Part shown: positions 53,983 to 61,304 of the stretch, one piece after another
How positions within the stretch are numbered: the stretch's first letter is position 1
How the letters are laid out: each line of letters opens with the position of its first letter
From: CAZSLO01 sp964608025
Lineage (GTDB): Bacteria > Chloroflexota > Dehalococcoidia > Lucifugimonadales > CAJWER01
Assembly (NCBI GenBank): GCA_964608025.1
Contig: CAZSLO010000023.1
Coordinates: forward strand, 186,001-250,000
DNA: 64,000 nt
Direction: 5' to 3'
Translations under genes and position numbers: made by a program
Notes under the pieces: model-generated
Seen by the model: the letters and a program-made list of their open reading frames with translations, nothing else
Told to the model about the DNA's origin: nothing
Database searches by the model: none

Positions 53983-54738
53983 TTAAGGATTGTTGATACT
54001 CTGAATAAGCTCTTTTGCCATATCAACGCAAGCGATAGCATCTTTACCGTAGCCGTCTGCCCCCATGTCTTCAGCGAATTCTTGAGTAACAGGGGCGCCT
54101 CCGACCATAATTCTGACCTCTTCTCGTAGACCTTCATCCTCAAAAGCCTGTATGGTACGTCCCATGTTAGGCATCGTTGTAGTAAGAAGAGCTGACATAC
54201 CTAGGACCTTCGCTTCGTGTTCCTGTACCGCGTCGATGAATTCCTCAGAACTGGTATCTACTCCTAGGTCGTGGACAATGAATCCAGACCCACGCAGCAT
54301 CATGATACAAAGATTCTTGCCTATATCGTGAAGGTCTCCCTTGACGGTTCCCATGATTACGGTACCAATGGGTTCGATGCCAGATTCAGATAGGATCGGT
54401 TCTATGTGGGCCATACCTGCTTTCATCGCCCGTGCCGCAACAAGTACTTCAGGTACGAAGATCACATTATCCCGGAACTTTATTCCTACGATTGCCATTC
54501 CAGCGATCAAGCCGTCATCAAGGATATCGTTAGCTGAAAAGCCGTCATCTAGGGCCTTGCGAGTAAGACGATCTACTTCATGTTGATCGCCAGTGATTAA
54601 GGCGTAAGCTGTTTCATGCATCAACGGGTCTTTACCCTCGAACAATGACTTAATATGGTCTAGTTCGGAAGGTTTAGTTATGTATTGAAATTCGTTTACC
54701 AGCCCGTCGTGGTTTGTCACCATTTGGAAACCCCGCAT
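53983..54738 (-). CDS. Corrinoid (cobalamin-binding) methyl-carrier protein
   Basis: 251 residues, MtaC/MtbC/MttC type. Helical cap (about 30-118) with GLIAGMAIVGIKF and VPEVLVAARAM, then the Rossmann B12 domain with GTVKGDLHDIGKN: Asp135, His137 (lower cobalt ligand) and Gly140. GSGFIVHDLGVD and GGAPVTQEFAEDMGADGYG follow. It carries the methyl group between enzymes of the operon. The first ~30 residues are an extension; start may be ATG 54738 or the next ATG five codons in. Confidence 0.93.
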   Translation of the reverse strand: MRGFQMVTNHDGLVNEFQYITKPSELDHIKSLFEGKDPLMHETAYALITGDQHEVDRLTRKALDDGFSANDILDDGLIAGMAIVGIKFRDNVIFVPEVLVAARAMKAGMAHIEPILSESGIEPIGTVIMGTVKGDLHDIGKNLCIMMLRGSGFIVHDLGVDTSSEEFIDAVQEHEAKVLGMSALLTTTMPNMGRTIQAFEDEGLREEVRIMVGGAPVTQEFAEDMGADGYGKDAIACVDMAKELIQSINNP

Positions 54739-54818
54739 TTCATTTCTAAGGACATTTATTATTCTGGGATTCTTGTCACAATGTCAATTAAGTTGCATAT
54801 TGGATTTGATCTGACTTC

Positions 54819-55856
54819 TTATCCCAGCCGCCCGTCGCGAAACGCCTGAATGTAATTCATGCAGAAATCGTCGCGGCCTTCAAGCATGTCTATTGTAAAT
54901 TTAACTCGCTCAGAGTTCATATCTAAAGAGAACACATCTTCTAACCTTGTTTGTATAGGGTCAATCAGTCCAGAATCAACCCCGGCATTTATGGCTAGGC
55001 GAATGAAAGTTTGATTAATCAATTTTCTATTAGGCATGCCGAATGAAACGTTGCTTAGACCCATCCCAATATGGAGATTCCCAAACTCGTCCCTTATTCT
55101 AGACACCGCGTTAAAGTAGTGATTACCGTACTGAGGATCGACAGAGATAGGAAAAACTACCGCATCGCAGAATATATCGTCTTTGGATATCCCACCTGAA
55201 AGGGCTGTTTCAATGATCGAGTTTGCGTTTTCGACCCGCTGATCATCATCCTCCGGCATCCCAGCTTCACCCGTTGCCAAAACGATTACTCTAGCGTCAT
55301 ATTCCTTGGCCATCTCTAGAACCTCTGGTCGCTCAAGAGAGAGGGAGTTAACCAAGGGTTTCCCCGCTTTCCCATCGTACTCGGAAAGTCCGGCAGCGAT
55401 GATCTCAGAGTTCGAAGAATCAATACTTGGAGGAACTTGAGAAGATTCCTGCACGATATTGATTGCCCAGCGCATGGCTCTCTTTTGTGTTTCAAGATCA
55501 TAGTGAACTTCATCGACGTTTACATCGAGATACTTGGCGCCGAACCTAGTCTGTTTTCTCACCTCTGATCGGATATACGATGCCCCTTGCTCTCGTTCGT
55601 TTGGGTCGTCACTGATACCCTTCATAAATGCAATCATAAAGTGTTTGATCTGACCTTGTTCATATGGCTGTGTTTTCTTGAACCAATCTGGAACGGTCAG
55701 GTACTGGTGTTTTTCGTCATCTCCCCTGAATGGCACTACTTCAGTACCATCTTCAAGAAGCTTTATCCTACGACCGTTCCTTAAAAGGATACGGGTTGCG
55801 TGTATATTTTCTCCTACAATATTGAACTGGTCGGGGGATTTGATTACGGGCTGCAT
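54819..55856 (-). CDS. Pterin-binding methyltetrahydrofolate:corrinoid methyltransferase-like
   Basis: 345 residues, AcsE/MtvA-like dihydropteroate-synthase fold. FNIVGENIHATR opens the barrel; GAKYLDVNVDEV, PPSIDSSNSEIIAAG and GMGLSNVSFGMPNRKLIN are the pterin-binding strands. Such proteins move methyl between corrinoid protein and THF. The ATG shares its base with the TGA of the preceding UroD-like gene (TGATG), so they are co-translated. An inserted segment (about 25-70) distinguishes it from AcsE. Confidence 0.88.
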   Translation of the reverse strand: MQPVIKSPDQFNIVGENIHATRILLRNGRRIKLLEDGTEVVPFRGDDEKHQYLTVPDWFKKTQPYEQGQIKHFMIAFMKGISDDPNEREQGASYIRSEVRKQTRFGAKYLDVNVDEVHYDLETQKRAMRWAINIVQESSQVPPSIDSSNSEIIAAGLSEYDGKAGKPLVNSLSLERPEVLEMAKEYDARVIVLATGEAGMPEDDDQRVENANSIIETALSGGISKDDIFCDAVVFPISVDPQYGNHYFNAVSRIRDEFGNLHIGMGLSNVSFGMPNRKLINQTFIRLAINAGVDSGLIDPIQTRLEDVFSLDMNSERVKFTIDMLEGRDDFCMNYIQAFRDGRLG

Positions 55857-56911
55857 CAGTTCTCGTCTGCAGCATTGGACTGGTGGTCGTTACACCAATC
55901 GCGAACGGCCTTGGGGATTTCGAGGAGATTTTCAAGCTTGGTAGCCAGTGGTATAGCACATTCAGGAGCGATCATGTCTATACCAGCATCCATACACTTG
56001 TAAACCTCTTCTCTTACTTCTTCAGGACCTTTGGAATACAGGGTTACCGGATTGTTGATGTTACCCACCAGACCGATCCGGTCGCCAACTATTTTTCTGG
56101 CTTCGGCCGGGTCGTTCATTGAATCAAAGTGAAACATAGCCATACCATTCTGGGCAATATAGTCCATTCGATCCAATGTGTTACCGCATATATGGAGTAT
56201 CAGTGGTACATCAAGGCATTCTGCCATTTCTTGGTGAATATCCAAAAGAAACCGTCGATAGTACTCGCCGCTAACAAGATCGCCTGTAGCATGGTCAGGA
56301 AAGGTTAAGGCATCGGCTCCTGCGTCGATCTGTGCCTGTCCGAACAGGACAGAGATTTCCTTGAGCTTGTCCAGACATTGCATAGTTAAATTAGGGTCGT
56401 CGATCGTCATGAGTAGAAAAGGTTCCACGCCGAATACGTGATATGCGAGTGTCCAGGGACCCATCGTCTTGCCAAAAATGGCTACCTCCTCACCATACTC
56501 TTTCTTCAGTATTGATATCGACCTAGTTATGGCGATTGAGTCCTTATGTTCTAAGAATCCAGATGGAATTCGTACGTCATCAGGCCCTTTCCATATAGGA
56601 TTAGTCATGCGTACTGTGGGCCAGTTATCTTTCTGTTCCCATTGCATATCGCATCCTAGAGCAGAGGACTCTTGAATAATGCTGAAATACGGCATAATTG
56701 CGTCGAAGCCCAGCTCTGTGTAACCAGTTGCGGCCAACCGGGCATTCATCTCTGGGTCTCGATTGGCGTCAGGAAATGGCGCGTCCATCATGTCCATAAG
56801 TTCTACTGTTGCAACGTTGGTTGGATTAGCTACAGGCGGTCGGTCGACCGGTTTCCCTTCAAGCGCGTTTAGGACTCGCTCCCGAGAGGTCATAGTTTCT
56901 GTAAATGTCAT
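55856..56911 (-). CDS. UroD-family (MtaA/CmuA-like) corrinoid methyltransferase
   Basis: 351 residues with the uroporphyrinogen-decarboxylase barrel, but with the zinc thiolate-activation site of MtaA/MtbA/CmuA enzymes: His240 and Cys242 in LILHICGNTLD, and Cys318 in APECAIPLAT. This set is absent from true HemE. RERVLNALEGKPVDRPP is the common N terminus. It would transfer methyl to or from the corrinoid protein, perhaps onto a thiol. ATG 56911. Coupled to the downstream pterin methyltransferase. Confidence 0.86.
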   Translation of the reverse strand: MTFTETMTSRERVLNALEGKPVDRPPVANPTNVATVELMDMMDAPFPDANRDPEMNARLAATGYTELGFDAIMPYFSIIQESSALGCDMQWEQKDNWPTVRMTNPIWKGPDDVRIPSGFLEHKDSIAITRSISILKKEYGEEVAIFGKTMGPWTLAYHVFGVEPFLLMTIDDPNLTMQCLDKLKEISVLFGQAQIDAGADALTFPDHATGDLVSGEYYRRFLLDIHQEMAECLDVPLILHICGNTLDRMDYIAQNGMAMFHFDSMNDPAEARKIVGDRIGLVGNINNPVTLYSKGPEEVREEVYKCMDAGIDMIAPECAIPLATKLENLLEIPKAVRDWCNDHQSNAADEN

Positions 56912-56948
56912 TATTGCCTCCTCTGCAAGGTCTGACTAAAGAGCGAAT

Positions 56949-57620
56949 TCACGTTGGTGGCGTGAAGCCCAAGGTTCCTGTGGTCATTTGACCACGTAGG
57001 GAGTCGGATTCTAACATGTCTTGTGTGCCAGTCACGTTTCGGGCATAAGGTAGTAATAGACGTATTAGCTGATCGTGGCTTACCCCACAAGAGAAGATTA
57101 CCCCGCCGTCCTCGCTTCTATCCATCTCTCCATAACGAACGAATCCAGCCGTAATTGCACGAATGCGGCTCGCATAGTTGTTGACCTCTCCCTCGCCAGT
57201 GATGTAATAGCTTACCCTACCGTCTGATATTCTGGACTCGAATCCTAGCATTAGGTCAGAACGTAAGTCTTTTACATAACCTTCGGGGTATGTGAAGCCT
57301 GGATCCTTTTCTACAGCCTGCATCAGCAGGAACTTTAGGGGTCTTTGATGGATGTCGCCGCAATGTGGTTGCAGTTGGTTGTGAGTTCCGTTGACCGGCT
57401 GTAGGTCACCAAGCGCGGCTAGCTGGTCTCGGATTCGGCGAATTCGTTCCTCGACCCCTTTCTTATGGCTAAAGGTCCATACAGTTGCTATTTGATCTTT
57501 GGCATAAAGTCCTACGGATATATTGTGGAAATTCGGATCTATCGGCACCAGCTCTAGGCATCTTCCATACCTATTAATTACATTGTTAACATTGAATTTA
57601 TTGGATTCAGGTACTTTCAT
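56949..57620 (-). CDS. Unrecognised 223-residue protein of the corrinoid operon
   Basis: Soluble, no signal or membrane segment. Possible metal or catalytic residues cluster in QPHCGDIHQ (His86, Cys87, His91) and FSCGVSHDQLI (Cys178, His182). Other notable parts are GEGEVNNYASRIRAITAG and YGRCLELVPID. It lies 22 bases after the homocysteine-methyltransferase-like gene and 37 before the UroD-like gene, so it belongs to the operon. I do not know the family; it could be the substrate-specific component that the operon otherwise lacks. Confidence 0.7.
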   Translation of the reverse strand: MKVPESNKFNVNNVINRYGRCLELVPIDPNFHNISVGLYAKDQIATVWTFSHKKGVEERIRRIRDQLAALGDLQPVNGTHNQLQPHCGDIHQRPLKFLLMQAVEKDPGFTYPEGYVKDLRSDLMLGFESRISDGRVSYYITGEGEVNNYASRIRAITAGFVRYGEMDRSEDGGVIFSCGVSHDQLIRLLLPYARNVTGTQDMLESDSLRGQMTTGTLGFTPPT

Positions 57621-57642
57621 ATTATGTATTCCTCGATATCTA

Positions 57643-58545
57643 TTATCCTGACCTTATTACCTCAGATAATGCGCGAATATGTCTTGGGGTTGTACCACAA
57701 CATCCACCTAGAATATCGATTCCTTGGCCTGCCATGTACTTGAAGTAAGTGGCCATGAATTCCGGCGTTTCTGGATACACGATTTGACCCTGACGAATGT
57801 CAGGGATACCAGCATTGGAGTGTATTAGTATAGGGGCTGAGGTTGCGTCTCTCATCTCCTTAGCAATTTCTAACATCGTTTCAATACCATTTCCGCAATT
57901 CGCCCCTACTATATCGGCACCGCTTTTAACAAGCTCTTCTGCGGCTTGTCGCGGGGTTGTTCCCATCATTGTAAAGAAGCCACGTGGCCCCTTGTCAAAC
58001 GTCATTGTGGCCATGATGGTAAGTTCAGTATTTTCTTTTGCTGCTTCGATGGCTAAAAACGATTCCTCGAGCGAGTACATTGTTTCAATCAAGATGGCGT
58101 CTGCCCCGCCTTCTGAAAGAGCAGTTATTTGCTCAGCGAAAGCGTCTTTCATTTCGAGTTCGCTGACATTACCTAGTGGGTCTAGGAATTCTCCGGTTGG
58201 CCCGACGCTGCCCACCACGAAACCCTGTTGGGGGGCTTGGCTTTTTACATGCTTGGCGGAGAGGAGGTTAAATTCCCTGACTCGGTTTTCGTGCCCGTAT
58301 TTCTTTAGCATAAATCGATTTCCACCGAACGAGGCTGTAAGCACCAAGTCTGAGCCTGCCTCAAAGTATTCTGCTGCCATCTTTTTAATCAATCGAGGCT
58401 CTGTAGCATTCATTTCTTCGGGACATCCCCCTGGTTCCAACCCGTGCGATTGTAACCAAGTTCCTGTAGCGCCATCTGAAATTAACGGCCTTGACGATGA
58501 GATCTGCTCTAAGATCCCGGTTCCAGAGTTTTTAGTCCCGGTCAT
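57643..58545 (-). CDS. Homocysteine S-methyltransferase-family protein
   Basis: 300 residues, Pfam S-methyl_trans type barrel. DGATGTWLQ at the N terminus; zinc cysteines Cys217 (GANCGNG) and Cys282/283 (GGCCGTTPRHI) are complete, so it can bind a thiol such as homocysteine. It resembles the N-terminal module of MetH without the folate and B12 modules, which here are separate genes downstream. ATG 58545 overlaps the preceding gene by 14 bases. Confidence 0.88.
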   Translation of the reverse strand: MTGTKNSGTGILEQISSSRPLISDGATGTWLQSHGLEPGGCPEEMNATEPRLIKKMAAEYFEAGSDLVLTASFGGNRFMLKKYGHENRVREFNLLSAKHVKSQAPQQGFVVGSVGPTGEFLDPLGNVSELEMKDAFAEQITALSEGGADAILIETMYSLEESFLAIEAAKENTELTIMATMTFDKGPRGFFTMMGTTPRQAAEELVKSGADIVGANCGNGIETMLEIAKEMRDATSAPILIHSNAGIPDIRQGQIVYPETPEFMATYFKYMAGQGIDILGGCCGTTPRHIRALSEVIRSG

Positions 58546-58882
58546 CGTTAATCCAATGGTCTATTGCTCCGGGAGTAGGATTTCGGTTCCCGGATAAGTG
58601 TAGATCACGTATGCGAGCTACGAAGTCGAGAGGTAAGCCGCCATTAATACGACCCGCCGTATATTCTGCAGCGTCGTTGGCGGATCCATCTATATCTAGG
58701 TAATTGCCCCATTCCCATGCGTTCAGGTAATCGTCAGTCCCGGCACTTCCGTCAAACATGGATATGGCATCGGCTGCCTCTTGAAATCTCGGTTCTAGAG
58801 GTTTCGAGATTGTGCCATAGCTATCTGTAGCCTGAACTTGTACAGGTATTTCCTTCCAGTACATTACCCGAACTTTGGCCAT
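58532..58882 (-). CDS. PF13769-like small protein (Virulence_fact family)
   Basis: 116 residues. The pattern VRVMYWKEIPVQVQA, EPRFQEAADAISM, a Tyr-Leu-x2-Trp segment and alternating acidic helices matches PF13769, annotated as virulence factor but found, as I recall, beside MetF and corrinoid methyltransferase genes in Alphaproteobacteria. Here it is the first gene of a methyl-transfer operon, so a housekeeping role in that pathway is likely. Function unknown. GGAGG lies about 14 bases before ATG 58882, rather far. Confidence 0.72.
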   Translation of the reverse strand: MAKVRVMYWKEIPVQVQATDSYGTISKPLEPRFQEAADAISMFDGSAGTDDYLNAWEWGNYLDIDGSANDAAEYTAGRINGGLPLDFVARIRDLHLSGNRNPTPGAIDHWINDDRD

Positions 58883-58900
58883 TTCTAAAATTACTACCTC

Positions 58901-58966
58901 CGGTACCTATTTCGGTATCTATTGTCGGAATGCCTATTATATCGAGTTATAGTTGGGCCGGTCGAA
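58901..58966 (-). promoter_or_regulatory. Leader repeats and probable promoter of the corrinoid operon
   Basis: A -10 TATAAT (58941-58936) with a weak -35 TTCGAC (58966-58961, 19-base spacer) faces the operon. Between it and the first gene are two near-identical 12-base units at 58901 and 58913 (CGGTA-c/t-CTATT) and a third degenerate one at 58926, which could bind a regulator. Confidence 0.4.
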
Positions 58967-58989
58967 CTGCTAGAGAAGAATAGCCGAAG

Positions 58990-59018
58990 TTGACCATATA
59001 AATCTCGATTGTTACACT
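58990..59018 (+). promoter_or_regulatory. Promoter giving a near-leaderless amidase message
   Basis: -35 TTGACC (58990-58995), 17-base spacer and -10 TACACT (59013-59018). Nine bases lie between it and ATG 59028. Confidence 0.6.
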
Positions 59019-59027
59019 CAAGTTGAT

Positions 59028-60446
59028 ATGGAAAACGAACTGGAATTTGCTCCTGCTTGGAAAATCCGACAACTTGTAAGTGATGGTGAGATTTCCCCGG
59101 TTGAACTGACAAAAATGTTCCTCGACCGGATTGATTCCCTTGATTCTCATCTCAACTCTTACCTAACTGTAACGGCTGATAGGGCCCTTGCCGCTGCGCA
59201 TGTAGCCGAAGAAGCAGTGTTGAATGGTGATCACCTAGGACTTCTTCATGGAATACCTGTATCGATCAAGGATTTAGAGATGTCTGCAGGAGTCCGCACT
59301 ACTGGTGGCTCTCTTTTATTTGAAGATCGCGTGCCAAGTGTTGATTCGTCCGTCGTTCAGAGGGTTAAATCTGCGGGAGCGATTATACTTGGTAAGACAA
59401 ATACGCCCGAATTCGGATTGCTTGGCCATACTCAAAATCGACTTGGTGACCATTGTCGAAATCCATGGAATACTGACCGAACTACAGGAGGGTCGAGTGG
59501 TGGTGCCGGGGCCGCTGTAGCTGCTGGACTCTGCTCCTTGGCGACAGGTAGCGATGGTGGAGGATCAATACGGATTCCTGCTTCCTTCTGTGGGATATAC
59601 GGCATTAAGCCTACCCAGGGAAGGGTACCGTTGTATGCAGGTACTCCAGGGACGCCTTTCGCTAATCACTTCAGCCAGTCTGGACCTATGAGTAGGACTG
59701 TTAAAGATTCTGCAATATTACTCCAAGCCTTGGCAGGCCACGACACGAATGATGTGAATAGCCTTAGGGTAGTACCCGGTGATTATATAGCTGCTGTAGA
59801 TGACGATATCGGGCAGCTAAAGATTGCGTGGAGTCCGGATTATGGATATGCGGCGGTTGAACCTGAAATTATTTCTAAGTGTGAGCAAGCAGTGCGTGTA
59901 TTTGAAGAACTAGGTTGTATTGTTGAAGAAGTAGATCTAGATATCAAATCACCCTTTGAGGAATTTTGGACCTTGTTCACTGCGGTATCAAATGCTAGAT
60001 ATGAATCACTTATCGGGGGCAACTCCGATTTGTTAACTGACTATGGACGCGAAGCCATTGAGTCTGGCGCTCGGGTCACTGGACCCGAATATGCTCGCGC
60101 TTTAGGGGTACGTGCAAATTTGATCTCACGGTTTGCAACTATATTTGACAAATACGACTTGCTTGTGTCCCCAACTCTTTCAGTAGGAGCTTTCCCTGTA
60201 GGGGAACCACCTACTGAAATTGCAGGCAAACCAGTACATCCATTTTGGGGATTCTTACCATTTACATATCCGATTAATATGATTGGTAATCCAGCAGCCA
60301 GCATACCCGCTGGTTTCACAGCCGAAGGACTCCCGGTAGGCCTCCACATAGTAGGCCAGTGGGGTGATGAAGAGACTGTGGTTGCTGCATCTTCTGCCTT
60401 TGAAAATGCGAGGCCTTGGAACAACATCCAGCCACCCATTTCGTAG
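59028..60446 (+). CDS. Amidase-signature family hydrolase
   Basis: 472 residues. Ser-cisSer-Lys triad: Lys81 in PVSIKDLEM, the GGSSGG serines at 156-157, and nucleophile Ser180 in GSDGGGSIRIP. KTNTPEFG and YGIKPTQGRVP are typical. It could be GatA-like, but glnS is present, no gatB/gatC adjoins it, and the C-terminal part fits catabolic amidases. ATG 59028 is near the transcription start. Divergent from the corrinoid operon. Confidence 0.92.
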   Translation: MENELEFAPAWKIRQLVSDGEISPVELTKMFLDRIDSLDSHLNSYLTVTADRALAAAHVAEEAVLNGDHLGLLHGIPVSIKDLEMSAGVRTTGGSLLFEDRVPSVDSSVVQRVKSAGAIILGKTNTPEFGLLGHTQNRLGDHCRNPWNTDRTTGGSSGGAGAAVAAGLCSLATGSDGGGSIRIPASFCGIYGIKPTQGRVPLYAGTPGTPFANHFSQSGPMSRTVKDSAILLQALAGHDTNDVNSLRVVPGDYIAAVDDDIGQLKIAWSPDYGYAAVEPEIISKCEQAVRVFEELGCIVEEVDLDIKSPFEEFWTLFTAVSNARYESLIGGNSDLLTDYGREAIESGARVTGPEYARALGVRANLISRFATIFDKYDLLVSPTLSVGAFPVGEPPTEIAGKPVHPFWGFLPFTYPINMIGNPAASIPAGFTAEGLPVGLHIVGQWGDEETVVAASSAFENARPWNNIQPPIS

Positions 60447-60553
60447 AAAACCACTAAGTAGTTATTGTTTAAGGTTTCCATATATCTGAAGCAATCTGTG
60501 GGTTGATCACTGTCTGGGAACCGATCATGATTGGGATCTGGCTACACCTACTC

Positions 60554-61291
60554 TTAAATCTGATCTGAGGCGCCCTGCTTTTCTCCTATTAGGATAGATA
60601 CGGTGCCTAAACCCAGGCTTTTTTTTCGTAAAACTAGCAATCCGGAGTCCTTCACCGCGTCGGCGATCTCATCGGCGCTCATGAATCCTTCTACCGACTC
60701 TGGAAGGTATGTATAAGCTTCTCTGTCACCTGCAAAAAACGTTCCCATCCATGGAGTGATATAACGAAAATATATTGGTAAAAGAAGCGGTAGCAAACCC
60801 TTGCTCTTCATCCGGACTATTTCGAGAATAATAAGCCGACCGCCAGGCTGTATAACTCGAACCATTTCCGAAAGTGCTGCTGGTATATCAATAAAATTAC
60901 GTAAACCGAATCCAACGGTAGTGTAGGTAAAAGTGTTGTCCGCGAATGGCAAGGAGTGGGCGTCTCCTGCAATGTAATTTATAGTACTTGTTGTTGCACG
61001 CCGGTCTGATTTCTCTATTGCTATCGGCAGCATAGGTTTGGCGAAATCCAGACCCACAATTTGATCCACCTCGGGTTGCATTGCAAGCTCGATAGCGAAA
61101 TCTCCTGTTCCTGTTGCTATATCAAGCCCCGGGCCCTTGAGGTCGGTAATCGCAATTTCCACAGCGAGTCTACGCCAAGCATGATGTCGTCCGGCAGTCA
61201 TGATGGTATTAAGCCGGTCATAGCGACTTGATATTCGAGAAAACATCTTCTCAACGTACTGGGCTCGATCTTGGCCTGTGAGATTTACCAT
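60554..61291 (-). CDS. UbiE/MenG-type methyltransferase
   Basis: 245 residues. Class I SAM methyltransferase that C-methylates demethylmenaquinone (or the ubiquinone precursor). KMFSRISSRYDRLNTIMTAG, LDIATGTGDFAIELA, GLRNFIDIPAAL and GGRLIILEIVR are the UbiE blocks. ATG 61291 avoids overlap with nnr and lies 13 bases after its stop; an in-frame start at 61363 would overlap it. Menaquinone is the likelier quinone in this kind of organism. Confidence 0.9.
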   Translation of the reverse strand: MVNLTGQDRAQYVEKMFSRISSRYDRLNTIMTAGRHHAWRRLAVEIAITDLKGPGLDIATGTGDFAIELAMQPEVDQIVGLDFAKPMLPIAIEKSDRRATTSTINYIAGDAHSLPFADNTFTYTTVGFGLRNFIDIPAALSEMVRVIQPGGRLIILEIVRMKSKGLLPLLLPIYFRYITPWMGTFFAGDREAYTYLPESVEGFMSADEIADAVKDSGLLVLRKKSLGLGTVSILIGEKQGASDQI

Positions 61292-61304
61292 TGTGGGGAT
61301 GGTC

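Noticed and set aside
57797..58597. 266-codon plus-strand frame opposite the homocysteine methyltransferase
   Set aside because: Antisense shadow of a well-recognised gene; Ser/Pro-rich translation without family features or ribosome site.
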